A stretch of DNA of 64,000 nucleotides from Argyresthia goedartella. Taxonomy: Eukaryota; Arthropoda; Insecta; Lepidoptera; Argyresthiidae. A program made the position numbers and the translations under genes. The notes under the pieces are model-generated. The model was not told where the DNA came from. It was given only the letters and a program-made list of their open reading frames with translations, and made no database searches. The stretch spans positions 34,244,749 to 34,308,748 of the forward strand of contig OX463807.1 in NCBI GenBank assembly GCA_949825045.1. The letters run 5' to 3'. Numbering within the stretch: position 1 is the first letter of the stretch; each line of letters starts with the position of its first letter. Positions 43,955 to 55,009 of the stretch are shown piece after piece.

Positions 43955-44800
43955 AAGGGTCCCGTAGAGAAACAAGGAACCCTTATAGTTTTCTCAAGTC
44001 TGTCTGTCTGTCCGTCCGTCCATATGTCACAACAACTTTATGGAGAAACTATAACGACTACACAATTGAAACTTGTTATGTAGATGTATTCTGTAAAGGC
44101 AACAAATATAATGACCACCAAAATATTTTTTTCCTACCCAAAATGGCTAAATGACCACCAAAAGTTGCAGAAAATATCAGGGCAAAATACTGCGGTAGCT
44201 TAGGTGAAGGACAAAAGGGGTGAGCGAAGCGAAGCCCCCTTTATCCTTCGTGTTAGGTTGAACATGTAAAAACAACAAAAAATACTTAAAACATAAACTT
44301 AATTAAGTAAACAAAATATTTTGGCAGTCATTTCGAATTTATTAGTAGTAAATTTTCGAATTTTTTGGTAATCGTTCAAACACAAGCCTTCTGTAAACCG
44401 CTTTACGATTTTTATATTAAAAAAAATTGTTTAAGATACATTGAACTGAAACCATTTTTTATCAAATCTAAATGTGTGGGGTGTCTATAGATAGGTATTT
44501 AAAAATGACGTTGAGGTTCCTGAATCAATTTTTTCTCAAAGTAAACCGTTAGAGACAGACCTTTCCAAAATTCTGTTTAACTGAATACACACTTTCAAAG
44601 AAAGTTAGTTTGAACAAAATAAAATAAGCAGTTTTTAAGACATAAAACATTTATTAAAAACCGCAAAGATTTTTCATTCATACAAATACAAATGAAAAAC
44701 AGCTTACAAGTTACAACACAAACAACCAGTCATATAATTACTTGCTAAAACGGAACCCTTCATGGGTGAGGCCGACTCGCACTTGGCCACTTTTTTAATT
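43955..44800 (+). mobile_element. Family N element split by a B element
   Basis: AGGGTCCCGTAGAGAAAC and GTCTGTCTGTCCGTCCGTCC lie at the left end, and CGGAACCCTTCATGGGTGAG with CGCACTTGGCCAC lies at the right end (about 44752-44795). The B element 44098-44398 sits between. Confidence 0.6.
44098..44398 (-). mobile_element. Miniature element family B, complete, 9-bp TSD (TTCTGTAAA)
   Basis: Perfect TTCTGTAAA at 44089-44097 and 44399-44407. The ends are GGCAACAAATATAATGACCA and the inverse of GGCTTGTGTTTGAACGATTA, as in 11900-12241. The core hairpin reads AAAGGGGTGAGCG ... CCCCCTTT. Confidence 0.85.
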
Positions 44801-45079
44801 TCCAAGTCAGGCATATAATCTGTATTACAATAATATAAGCGCCTTGGGAACACTCCTCGATGTTACCTGACCATAGCTCTATTCTGCATGTTTTAAAATA
44901 TCCTGATTCGTTATTATTTAAATTACTGTCACTTTAAATGACAGCTTTTGGGAAATGATCGAGCTCTGATTGGTCAAACTTTGACTTGAAGTAACATCCA
45001 ACAAAGCATAAACTTCACAAGAATTGCAATAGAAATTTCTATATGTTAGGGATTGAAAATAGAGCTACTGTATCTTTAT

Positions 45080-45150
45080 ATTCGTGGGGATCGGATCCGG
45101 GACCTCTCGCATGGCAGGCGGAGCGACAACCGCTGCGACACAGAGATCGT
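45080..45150 (-). mobile_element. SINE S2 head fragment
   Basis: The minus strand has GGTCCCGGATCCGATCCCC preceded by a tRNA-like GCAGCGGTTGTCGCTCCGCC. The body is missing. Confidence 0.5.
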
Positions 45151-45286
45151 CAAGGAAGACGCGCTTATAAACACAGCAATATCTTTTGTTTTACTTACTA
45201 AGGAAATCATGTTCACCAGTGGCCCATCCCACGAAACTGTACATATTTGTAATTGTATACAATTCTACAAATCTAATAGTATTTAA

Positions 45287-45707
45287 AAAACCGGTCAAGT
45301 GCGAGTCTAAATCGCGCACGAAGGGTTCCGTACCACCGTTCAATGGAAGCGATGGTGTGGAGTGAATAGTTTGGATTTTACAGCAAAATATTGTTTACAA
45401 AGTTATTGGTGCGGTTACTTTCACACTCCATGTACGTAACCAGGTGCATCCATAAGTTTGTATGTGGTATTGAAAGAATTGTTGTATGGGAGCCCCCTTA
45501 AATATTTCTTTTATCCTGTTTTTTAGTATTTGTTGTTATAGCGGCAACATAAATATATAATCTGTGAAAATTTCAACTCTCTAGCTAGCTAGGTTCTTGA
45601 GATACAGCCTGGTGACAGACGGACGGACGGACGGACGGACGGACGGACGGACAGCGGAGTCTTAGTAATAGGGTCCCGTTTGGAACCCTTCGGGTACGGA
45701 ACCCTAA
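45287..45707 (-). mobile_element. Family N, full-length copy
   Basis: Left end AACCGGTCAAGTGCGAGTC and GCGCACGAAGGGTTCCGTAC; right end GGTACGGAACCCTAAAAA. It contains an eight-fold GGAC tract near 45616-45650 and GTACGTAACCAGGTGCAT. No ORF belongs to it. It is the most complete N copy here and a good reference for the others. Confidence 0.75.
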
Positions 45708-45839
45708 AAACGATCACAGATTTTCTTGACATCTCAAAGATATCTTTAGCTCGCGGAAAGTCGTGAAAAAATGGCCAGTTCATACAAACGCTCATTGAAC
45801 TGATCGCCTTCATTGTTAAACTTCTTATCTTCCAAATTA

Positions 45840-46215
45840 ACAGATTCGTAGGTTGAGTAGTTTCTGATTTTCATATGAATTCTGGCCCCCCCTTTTACCC
45901 CCTGATGGAGGCAAATTTCGATTGAAAATTTACTGAATTAACGTCTCACGTCTATAAACAACTTAACTGCCGAATTACAGCTTCATTGGTCGAGTAGTTT
46001 TTTTAAGTCCATAAAAAGTTCACTCCCCCATCCTCCACTTAATGAAAAAAAAAACAATTAGCGTAGTTGACGTCTCATACCTGCAAAATTTCAACTTCTT
46101 ATGTCAAGTAGTTTTCTATTTTCATACTAACATCAAGCCTGGGATAAATTTCGCCAAAGCCCTTCTTAGAGCTAACCTACGATATATATGTAAATCGCCC
46201 GCCCACAATTGTAAC
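45840..46215. repeat. Decayed CCCCCTTTTACCCCC-type interspersed repeat
   Basis: CCCCCCCTTTTACCCCCTGA and repeated segments of the form CTGCAAAATTTCAACTTC and GTCGAGTAGTTTT are typical of a widespread lepidopteran repeat. Class unknown; it contains internal near-repeats of about 80 bp. Confidence 0.45.
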
Positions 46216-47154
46216 CAGATATTGCCTTACCACAAATAAATAAACTAGTGTTCAACACTTGTTTAGAAACAAAAACGAATAGGATTTAACGTTTGTTTTG
46301 AGGTTAAACGCTCTTTAATGTTTTGCACTCTTTAAGTGTGGAGTTGGCCTCACCCATCATATAGCCAGATCAGGCCTCATGCGAATTCTTTTTATTTACA
46401 GCCATAAAAAATGCGAGGCCGGAAATTCAACAACCCAAATGAAGCCGTTGTTGAATTTAGACCTTCCGTTAGATCGACTTAGTTCTTGTTTTGAAAGCTG
46501 GTTTGGAAAAATACATAAGTGTATTGCAGCTCCCGGAGAATATTTTGTATGAAAAAACTTTATAAAGATATCTCTGTATACTTTGGAAAAGCTTTAAACT
46601 TTCAGAACAGCCTAGTATGTGGGTTTTGTGGGATAGGCCACAAATTTTCAGGGTATTTCCATAGTAAATTCAATACATAACTACAAGCCATATAATATTT
46701 TTTAAAAGGTTGTCTTGTGTTTTATTTAGAGAATATTAATAAAGGAAAAACTCCGTCCTACAAATGGTACGGATGTGCAATACAAGACGGATATGCTTAA
46801 TATAGGGGATTGCCGTTGCTTGCAGCCTTTAGGTCATACCAACAGATACTCTACACGTGTCCCCCGGTTGGTGCAAAATGAGCAGCAACGCTCAGCCTCA
46901 GGCGGCAGTAACTAGTGGCCCCTGCGAGAGGCGAGAGTGGCCGTGAGGACTAAATACCCTCAAAAAGAACTGACTTACCAACCCGTCTTGCTAGCATGAT
47001 GAGATTAAAGCAAAAGTTCCCCCATGGAAAGTCCAAATAAGCCCCGGCCCCTGGTCCCCAGCAGCTCCACCAATCACGGCTCCGACAGCGGCAAGGGGTG
47101 CTAAGAATCCCTGGAAGAGAAGAATCCCGGCTATCACACCAACATATTATTGGT
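46216..47154. other. Unrecognised, then probable 5' part of an RTE-like LINE
   Basis: To about 46840 nothing is recognised. From about 46860 the sequence becomes GC-rich (CAGCAACGCTCAGCCTCAGG, CAATCACGGCTCCGACAGCG, AAGAGAAGAATCCCGGC) in the style of RTE-like 5' UTR and ORF start. It runs directly into the ORF C-terminus at 47155, suggesting an internal deletion. Confidence 0.35.
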
Positions 47155-47543
47155 TACTCTTACTATCAGGTTGCTGCTCAAACACAAAATCACCAAAAAA
47201 GCAATGTAAAGGTCGATGCTTGGAGTATCCCGTCGCGAAATGATACGGAACGAAGTCATTCGTCAACGCACCAAAGTCACCGATGTAGGGAAACGTGTAG
47301 AGCGATTTAAATGATACTCGGCAAGACACATCTGTCGCAGTAATGACGGAAGATGGGGCTCTGAAGTCCTGTCCTAAAGGAGGCCCCATTCAGGAAAGAG
47401 TAGTGTTGAAAGGACCTGCGGCACGAGGGTCCGATGACATCAGGAGTACAGCCGGCCCGACATGGACGAGAATGGCCGCAGAGCTTACGAATTGGTGGTC
47501 AATTGGGAAGGGATATGTCCAGCAGTGGATAAGAACATGCTAA
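47155..47543 (+). pseudogene. RTE-like LINE ORF2 C-terminus
   Basis: The plus frame gives LGVSRREMIRNEVIRQRTKV, TDVGKRVERFK, stop, YSARHICRSNDGRWGSEVL. After a frame change near 47425 it gives DDIRSTAGPTWTRMAAE and GKGYVQQW. These match the standard RTE/BmRTE-like end (IRNE-IR-RTKV, GHI-R-DGRWG, YVQQW). There are at least three stops or frame changes. The RT core is absent although 5'-like sequence lies just upstream, so this copy seems internally deleted rather than simply truncated. Confidence 0.7.
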
Positions 47544-47633
47544 AGAAGAAGGAGAAGATGGAAGGATATGGTGACGTGTGTGACACGAATTTATATTTGA
47601 AGAAATCCAACTGTTCACTATTTTAGGGAGGCA

Positions 47634-47945
47634 TTGCACTTTCTAAACTCTTTTAAGGAAACTAAAATGTATAATTATGACTTTACAGGGCCAATACCCA
47701 GTAGCCATCAGACTAAAGTCCTTGTTCAGCAGGGGCAGAAAACAAAGGCTACACATAAGTTATGGGATGGCATACCAGAAGAATATTTTTCCAGTTATTC
47801 AGTAGGTTCTCAATTTCACTGTCCACAAAAAGAAGATTATTTTGCCTTCTCCAGTCAACTGTTTAATTACTCCTGCCGCATAGTCGACTGCAATATTGAA
47901 ATACCATGCGTCACAACCACGTCCAAATCACCACATGCACGATAA
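47634..47945 (+). CDS. Unrecognised open frame, 103 codons
   Basis: I do not recognise this protein. It is not low-complexity, with a mixed composition (for example HKLWDGIPEEYFSSYSVGSQ and CPQKEDYFAFSSQLFNYSCR), four Cys and many aromatic residues. No signal peptide or membrane segment is evident. No splice-site evidence ties it to other exons. It may be an exon, a transposon piece or chance. It is the open frame here that looks least like a known element. Confidence 0.2.
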   Translation: MHFLNSFKETKMYNYDFTGPIPSSHQTKVLVQQGQKTKATHKLWDGIPEEYFSSYSVGSQFHCPQKEDYFAFSSQLFNYSCRIVDCNIEIPCVTTTSKSPHAR

Positions 47946-48272
47946 TAGTCCTTACGACGCTCGATATGCGCACGATACAACGGAGTAAGGAGTGATTGAC
48001 AAGATTGCGACTGTACAAGCCCACGATGACGCTCAACTATTTTAATTGATATGTCTTCGTGTACAAAGCGGTACTAGTAACAGGATATATCGAATACCAT
48101 TATCGATTCTAGGAACATTTGCTTTGCACCACTAGAAGCGCGGAATATTCTGAGACACTAGAAAGGCGGGGTCAATTTTGTCCATTTAAAGTTAATGTTA
48201 TGATATTTGTGAAAATATTTATGAAATTAAACTCGTAATTATCCAACTAATATTAAAAATGTGGATGTTGCG

Positions 48273-48460
48273 ATGTTTAGATGTTTGTGTATTTGTGCCT
48301 CAATCACGCTAAAACGGCTGAACGGATTTGAATGAAATTTAGCACAGACATAGTTTATGAGCTAGATTAAAATATAGAATACTTTTTATCTGACTGGTCG
48401 AGAAAGAGGGTAACGTTATCTCGGTAAATAATAAATCCTAGGAACACGCAGATGAAGTTG
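48273..48460 (+). repeat. Interspersed repeat, ACGGCTGAACGGATTTGA type
   Basis: CAATCACGCTAAAACGGCTG, GAATGAAATTTAGCACAGAC and GATGAAGTTGCGG form a repeat known across insects. A minus-strand partial copy lies at about 34830-34975. Confidence 0.55.
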
Positions 48461-48557
48461 CGGAAATTTAATAAGAACAAAATCTGTGTGCCTTTCAACT
48501 CAGATCATATTACGAGAGGGGCCATTTTGAGTACCAATTTAAAAGTTACGTTGTGAC

Positions 48558-49130
48558 AATAGTAGTTTATGTGACTGATACATAATGCCTAATTATTAAG
48601 CTCTCGGCAGACAAACTAGGGGCGGCACGCAGGCGGGCGTCGGCGTTCGTAATTTGAATGTCATAATAATTAGAAAATTTACACATTATGGTCATAATGT
48701 TCAATATTCAGATAAGAAATGAGTTTTTACAAAGTAGTTTAACATTATACTGATCGTAACGTGCGGTTTTTGGACGCAGTAAAAAGGGTTTATGATACGT
48801 GTGTAGATAATTTACACATTATGACCATAATGTGTAATTTTTCTAAATATAATGACATTCAAATTTCGATCGCCGACGCCCGCCTGTGTGCCGCCCCTAG
48901 TTTGTCTGTGAAGTTGGTACTACAAAACAAGCTAAACAACTCAATGCCACAATGCCGGTCAAACATGCGGTTCCTGAATACATCAAAGAGAGCTTATGAT
49001 ATGTGTGTAGATAAACTAGTGTATGTAACTGCACATAATTAGGCATTAAAACTCTCGAGTGATATTATTATGAAACGAGCCGACGAGTATTGATGCCCTC
49101 TATTATGTAGCAGTCACATAAACTACTATT
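48558..49130. mobile_element. Miniature element family E, complete
   Basis: Terminal inverted repeats of about 30 nt (48558-48587 and 49101-49130) begin AATAGTAGTTTATGTGACTG, with one mismatch. Internal inverted segments with GGCGGGCGTCGGCGTT and CGCCGACGCCCGCC also pair. There is no ORF and no clear target duplication. Confidence 0.75.
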
Positions 49131-49534
49131 ATGAAGCCTAAATGTGTTTGAGTTTATTATGGTTTAGGATATGATAACGCATAATTAAAACCAAGCTTTA
49201 AGGCCAAATAAAACTATAATTTTAAAATATTTCAGTAAATCAAGTAAAATTTAGGGTATTGCTTATTTAATGACACATTAGCTGCAATTACATTCATACA
49301 ATTGGGGTTTGGAAATTGGGAATAAACTTTCTGGACAGGAACGGAAATCTCAAAACCATTTCGGGAAATATGTTTTCTGTACAGTTTCTGTATATCAGAT
49401 TGTTATATAAATAAGTTTATTTATAATATAGGTATATTTCATTCAGGGTATTAATGTATAAAATCATACATCTATGAAAGCTTATATTATCTACAAATGT
49501 ACAGATATATATGAAACTATAAAGAAATTAATTT
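49131..49534. other. AT-rich, no recognised gene
   Basis: The last ~60 bp are probably 3' UTR of the minus-strand element at 49535-50445. Nothing else is seen. Confidence 0.4.
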
Positions 49535-50445
49535 AAATAAAAAATCTGGGCCAGATCACTGCCGCAGTCGGTTGGCAGGATGCCGAGAAGGCTGGCGGCG
49601 CTGCCTTGCTGTAAGGCGAGACTCAGCCGTTGCCTAAGGAAGGCTCCAGCCCTCTGGTCACACGAGGCGTCGACCAGGCGCTTAGAAAGCTCTTTAAAAA
49701 GTGCTCGCGCTTCCGAACCTTATGGCCCGAGTGTCTCGACGCCAAAAGGTACAAATATGTAGCCCAGCTCAAGAGCTGAATATTTGCGCCTCTTGTGGCC
49801 TTCCGCGGTTGCCGCTGCCGCGCCAGCCTTACGGGCGGTCGCCTGTACTGCGTGTCCACGCAGGTTGCGTCCCACACAAGCGACCACGTCTTTCCACGGG
49901 ATGAGTGTCATCCCGTCCGGCCTTTTACCAACGTCCCGCGAAATTCCCGGTGGCTCGAGGATACCGGGAACGCCTGCGCTGGCAAAAGCCCGGCGGATGA
50001 CATCGTTCAGAGCGGCGTGGCGCGACAGACGGCCTGCGCTGCGGCGGCGTGCCAGGACGTGGTGGCCCAGCTGGTCCATGCCTCCTCCACAACGGCAGCG
50101 ATGTGGCTCATTCGTTTTGGCCCCCAGCCTGAGGCTTACGGAAAGAGTAAAAGACGTGTTGTCTAAGAGCTTTCCCAGGCTCGCCGAAGGGAGAGCATAC
50201 AGCCAGTACCCCGACTCCTGCTCACAGGAAGCCGAGAAGCGAGCGCGCTCTGCATGGTTTACGCTTGATTGCACGAGGTTCTTTTGAACCTCTATGCAGA
50301 GCGGCTCCCCCCATAGCCTCTGTGAGGAGGGATTTAGGGGCGGGTTTATACTTGGCCCGGCCATGATTGACCAGGCGTTTCTAGCCTCGGACAGGCAAGA
50401 GACCTCTACGCCACCGAGTGACGGGTTTAGTATCCGGTCAAACAC
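49535..50445 (-). pseudogene. Retroelement C-terminus with restriction-like endonuclease
   Basis: The minus-strand frame from 50445 holds the same domain series as 2306-3319. SGYWLYALPSASLGKLLDN comes first, then a CCHC-like knuckle (RLGAKTNEPHRCRCGG), RRSAGRLSRHAALND, and the nuclease core GKRPDGMTLIPWKD. CVGRNLRG stands where a WDxT motif is expected, so the second catalytic region is altered. An in-frame TAA at 49722-49720 replaces the Trp of the GPWG motif; the same frame then continues RALFKELSKRLVDAS and LSLALQQGSAASLLG to about 49540. It is truncated at its 5' end, with no RT. Confidence 0.7.
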
Positions 50446-51032
50446 TTAAGTAGATGCGCGCGCAAATAAATATTTGAGTGAGTCATAAAAAACACGTCAC
50501 GGCCGACCCACCCGCCGCGCGCGATTCGAGTTACTTTAACATTATTTATGACTTAGGTTCATGATAAAACTGTTTGAAGTGTTGTTTTTGTTACAGCTCG
50601 TAAACAAAACATTATATTGGTATAAGCATTTATTGTATTAAAGACTCATATCCTGTGATACATAGCAGTAAACATAGACTTCAAGCCTAAAATGGAGTGG
50701 GTCAATATAAAAAATCATATCTAAAAAAGTAAATCGATAACATCCTTGTTTTATGTATTTAAAATATTTCTGTATTAATATTACATATAAAAAAAATATA
50801 AACTTTCATAAAGTAGATAAAAAAAAAATAATAAAAAGATTTAAACTGCCGCTAATATGTGGCAAAATGGCCGTTGGAAACCTTGGAAACACTGTTTTTT
50901 ACAACTTTATTCAAGCGTATTTCTGTAATTTATTTGCATAAAACTAGTGTTCAATGGTTCTTCAACATATTGGCTTCTTATTAGCATAAAATACGACACT
51001 TTCTCCAAATAAAAAAACATTTCTGACTTACC
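50446..51032. other. No recognised gene
   Basis: GC patch CGACCCACCCGCCGCGC near 50502, otherwise AT-rich. The open stretch 50753-50941 is Lys/Asn/Phe-rich and not gene-like. Confidence 0.35.
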
Positions 51033-51530
51033 TTGTTATAGGTGCCAGTGCACGAGTGGGGTTTTCACACAATAACACACACAGTATTTATTTGACCGAT
51101 GGAATATATTAAACGAAATCTAGAATTACAAGAGTATACGGGAAGTGATACCGACACAGTAATGACTATGAGGCAGAGACTAAGGACTCTGACAAAACAC
51201 TGGTCTTGAATTAAGACTGACGACTGACGACTAACAATTGAAATGAATTCGACTTGTTACTAAACTGAACTAGAACTAAAACTGAACTGAGGAACCGAGG
51301 GTCCTGCATCTCATTATATATCAAACTTCTGAGAAAGACAAATAAAAACATACTCTAATGAGTATGTTTTTGTTTGTCTTTCTCATACAGATGTTAATAC
51401 AGATTGGAGCATAACAAATTCGTGTGACCTTTGTACATAACGCATGGAATCTTTCTGGAAGAACTGTAAAACATCTTTGATGAACATTCATTAACTAACG
51501 AGTACATACAGTAGTCTATACATAACAACT
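51033..51530 (-). repeat. 3' LTR of the errantivirus (approximate ends)
   Basis: On the minus strand the purine tract AAAGGGGG (51538-51531) is followed by AGTTGTTATG, and the far end reads CCTATAACAA, giving short inverted ends. Only one LTR is in the window, so boundaries are inferred. GGTCAAATAAATACTGTG near 51080 offers a polyadenylation signal. Confidence 0.6.
51331..51384. repeat. 25-bp hairpin in the LTR
   Basis: 51331-51355 pairs with 51360-51384 with one mismatch around TAAT. It lies inside the LTR and could be transcribed as a stem. Confidence 0.85.
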
Positions 51531-51624
51531 CCCCCTTTAAGAAATAAAAACATAGTTCTTCTTTACAATATAACAATATTCTATAGTACAATCTAGTTAA
51601 TACAAACATTTATCTATCTTAACT

Positions 51625-53467
51625 TTACAAATCTTTTAGCTGTGCTATTCTGGTACTTCTCCTTAACGGTGTAGTTACATTGTCGTTGTTTTTTTTAATC
51701 TCATCCATTTCAACATCGGTTATATTATCGTTATCACCACTTCTTACATTAAGAGTAATACAATTTGTAATTCTACTACAACAGTTTCTGGTGTCTTCTA
51801 TAGCTAACATTCTATTTGAATTATTATAAAAGAATCTTCTTAGAATTAATTATTTTACAAGTCTATAGATACCGTAGAAAAATACAATCTTCATAATCGA
51901 AAGGACAATGTATATAAAATATGCGTTATTCTTAATAGTACGACAACAATTTTCCTTATAATCTAAATCATCAATATTTTTTTCCACCTGGTCAATTTTA
52001 TGGCTCGCAACTTTTAAGCTTTCGATATCTAAGTTATCGCGTATTTCAATGGTATAAATTCAACTTTAGAAATGTTTTTATGTTTTAATGTTTTACAACA
52101 ATCATCTTCATCAATATCAATTTGTTGCAAATATGAATTAAAATGACTTTCCAAACCTTTATTTTGCGTTTGTAAAATTAAATTAACTGTATATACAATT
52201 TACAATTATCAGAAATTTGTATTAAACCCGTTTCATGAAGTTCGATATCAATCGGTTTGTTATATTTACAATTTAACGTTGCTGCATCTTATCCATTACT
52301 CGGTATTAATATATCTTACTCTTGTATCACAGTCTAATGGAATTCTTTCATTTGATAACATGATTTGTGTTGTGGATTTGTTGGATTAGAGTGAATGTTA
52401 TATATTGTACTTCCAAATTTTAAATATATCTTTGAACTTTTAACTGTTTACACATTGCTATATCTTCTACATTAGTATAATGTAACTTATTATTTGAAAT
52501 AATCAAATATTTCATCCTTAGCAAAATAAAAACAAAAGTGTTATCCTTATTTGGAATAGGGATAGGTATTACTTTATACAATTCATAATTCGTTTGTGTA
52601 ATTAATGGAGTTCTTATTATGAAAAAAAAAATACCATTTATATAATATGAAACTAGTTAACGATAATAATTCTGATGCCCTATTTATTTCTTATTCTAAT
52701 GGACGTTGGGTTTGATATGGCCGATGTACAACTGTTTTCTTTAATTCTACAATATACAGCTCTGGCGATATTATTATTGGATGCAATGCACTATTTATTG
52801 CAAATAAAATTGCGTTCAATATTGATGTGATTTCATTACTCAATTCCGTCATGATCAATGATAACAACGACAAATATTATATTTGGTAAGAATATTAAAA
52901 TTCTGGTGAAAACCTTTTTCGCTGATTCTTAAATCTGAAATTGTATTAATAAAGTTCGTAATGGTTGTTTTTATTATATGCATCTGAACCTTCATTAAAA
53001 GAAAAAGATTATGTTTATTGCGACTATGTTTTTCTATAGCTTCATCATATTTTTCAGCGTCTTGTGAGTCTAGTTCCGAATAAAACATGTCCTATTCCAT
53101 CGACGTATGACCTTTTTACTCTTAATTCTCTCAAAACAGTTTCATCCCTATGTAACTGTGGAATCAATTGTTCCAAAATAATAGGCGATATTTGACAAAG
53201 AGAAAACTTATTGTATTTTTCGTGTTGGCATAGTTCCTGGGTTTTGTATAAGGTTCTATCAATTAATTTAATCTTCTTTTGGATATCCTTTATATCTAAA
53301 TACGTTATTAAATTCCAGTTGCTGTCAAAATGATTATCTATGCCTAAATTTTCGAAGAAAATTCCTCCTTTCGTTATACGGGTTATGTTGTAAGGGATAC
53401 TTGCAACGGCTCCTATGAAGGTGGCCGGTGGGTGGAAATAAGAATGGTGATGTTCATTCTGAAACAA
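51625..53467 (-). pseudogene. env: Errantivirus env (envelope fusion glycoprotein), broken
   Basis: This encodes an env of the gypsy/TED type, homologous to baculovirus F fusion proteins: a membrane protein cleaved by furin before fusion. In the minus-strand N-terminal third, ATFIGAVASIPYNITRI is followed by a basic RVKR cleavage-like site and a glycine-bearing fusion-peptide-like start. A later piece has a heptad-like stalk, and a membrane span lies near 51940-51870, followed by a tail with RRSTRIAQL ending at 51625. Frame changes occur near 53060 and 52870 and at several points in 52000-52690. A stop lies just after the membrane span. It cannot make a full protein. Confidence 0.75.
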
Positions 53468-53469
53468 AT

Positions 53470-54040
53470 GAATGTTTCAGTCGATTAGTATGGACTTTAA
53501 CCTTATTCTTTCCCTTCTGGATTGTTGCATTTACATTTTAATTTACATCTGTTATCCTATAAGGTCCTACCAATAAGGTGAAAGTTTCTTTGATTTTCCT
53601 GGCTTTACTTGCCCATTAGTTAAGTAAACATTATCTCCTATAATATATTCTATATCGCTATATTTCTTATCATAGTATTTTTAGTCGTTTATTTTAATTT
53701 TAGTAATTGTTTTCTTGCTATGTCCCTTGATTTTCTTAGTCTTAATAACAATTCGTCCAAATAATTATCGTAGCAGTATTTAAACTCAGGTTCATTTGTT
53801 ATAGTGCTGGGAATGGAAGCTTTGGAAAAAATCAATAGCTTTCTTTGTTTCTTGTCACTATTTAGAAATTCTTTACGGGTGAATCAGAAGTCAAAGATGA
53901 TTCTGGATTGATACGACTCAGAGCATCTGCATAACTATTTAGTTTTCCCTGTTTGTAAACAATCTCATAATCATATTCCTCCAATAATAACCTCCATCTT
54001 ACTAGACGTCAACCTGGGTCTTTTATGTATACTATGTATA
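53470..54040 (-). pseudogene. Errantivirus pol: RNase H end and integrase C-terminus
   Basis: At about 54030-53860 the minus strand gives RLVRWRLLLEEYDYEIVYKQ and YADALSRIN, the closing motif of the Ty3/gypsy RNase H domain. At about 53800-53520 it gives DELLLRLRKSRDIARKQLLK and a GPY/F-type stretch (GKSKKLSPYW, GPYRITDV), the DNA-binding C-terminus of integrase. The catalytic core of integrase and all of RT, protease and gag are missing between or upstream. The order RNase H, integrase, env, LTR is that of an errantivirus with a large internal deletion and 5' loss. Confidence 0.7.
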
Positions 54041-54242
54041 CTATTTTATGTATACTAGTCCTACGCCAGATCTTGGTTGAAGTTAATAGTAACATTTATA
54101 AGGACATACGATATTATCATATTTGGAATATATTATTATCTTCGCTTAAAGTGTAGTTTAACACAACTCTTTTAATTTGGGGATATCAAATTTGTCAGAT
54201 TTTTATATCTTTGTTTGTCATATAATTTACACCATACTACGT

Positions 54243-54305
54243 ACGTCCTAGTTTGGGGCTAGATCAATGTGTGTAAATAGTGTCCAAGGTATTATTTATT
54301 ATTAT
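54243..54305 (+). mobile_element. SINE S1, 3' end only
   Basis: CCTAGTTTGGGGCTAGATCA and GTGTCCAAGGTATTATT match the end of 30181-30440. It lies exactly between the errantivirus and Polinton relics. Confidence 0.7.
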
Positions 54306-54309
54306 ACTT

Positions 54310-54940
54310 TCATAATGTTCTTAGATTAATATCAAAGCGTCGCATTTTTATACTCCAATGAACACTATTATTATATGAAAATATTAAATCTTGTAAAATA
54401 TCTATGAATCGATTTGTATTACGGTGGCTAAAATAACGCCACATCTTCATTTTAAGTGTCCGTTGAAATCTTTTAACCTCACTAGCCTTAATTTCAGGAT
54501 CTTTCGTAGAATAATAGTTTCCGTTATTACTTTTCAAGAATAGTTGAAAATCTTTTGAAACTAATTTAATACCTTTATCCGACTGTAAATGAATTAGAGT
54601 AGCTTTTGCTTCAGAAAAAATACTTGCAAAGCACTTTTTGATGTCTGATGTTTTTTTTATGTAGTGGCAAATTAATTTTCGCGGAATACACAAAATATTT
54701 ATATCCATAATTGTATTCACTATAAGATCGCATATCACTTAAATCAGCTTGCCGGAGTTCATTAAAAATTGATTGGAAAAATTGGAAATCGTCGATGAAC
54801 AGGTTTGTGTAGAATGTAAGTATCTCATTATTCTAACCATTTCCTTGTATCTTATCTAGTCATCGTATTTTTCATAGCCTCAGATCATTTATTCTTGCTA
54901 CTATATCCTGCGGGGTGGGAAACGTCATAGTTATTGATTT
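54310..54940 (-). pseudogene. Polinton/Maverick integrase (broken)
   Basis: This retrovirus-like integrase inserts Polinton DNA. The minus strand first shows the N-terminal part (HPAGYSSKNK, DTYILHKPVHRRFP) and then DMRSYSEYNYGYKY. The catalytic core has LIHLQSDKGIKLVSKDFQLF, YYSTKDPEIKASEVKRFQRT, LKMKMWRYFSHRNTNRFIDI and YNNSVHWSIKMRRFDIN. The Asp of QSDKG is kept, but the third acidic residue of the V-E-R-F motif is Lys, which would abolish catalysis. Several stops and a deletion around the first catalytic Asp are present. Confidence 0.75.
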
Positions 54941-55009
54941 CTTATAAGGGGTCCATCGTTCACAATCCGTTTTTGAACGTGGAGTTTTATATTCAGGTGA
55001 AGTCCGTTT

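Noticed and set aside
45589..45813. Frame with repeated RPSV residues
   Set aside because: The repeat is the (GGAC)n tract of family N read in one frame.
49784..50287. 167-codon plus-strand frame, GC-rich
   Set aside because: It is antisense to the restriction-like endonuclease relic, whose motifs are on the minus strand.
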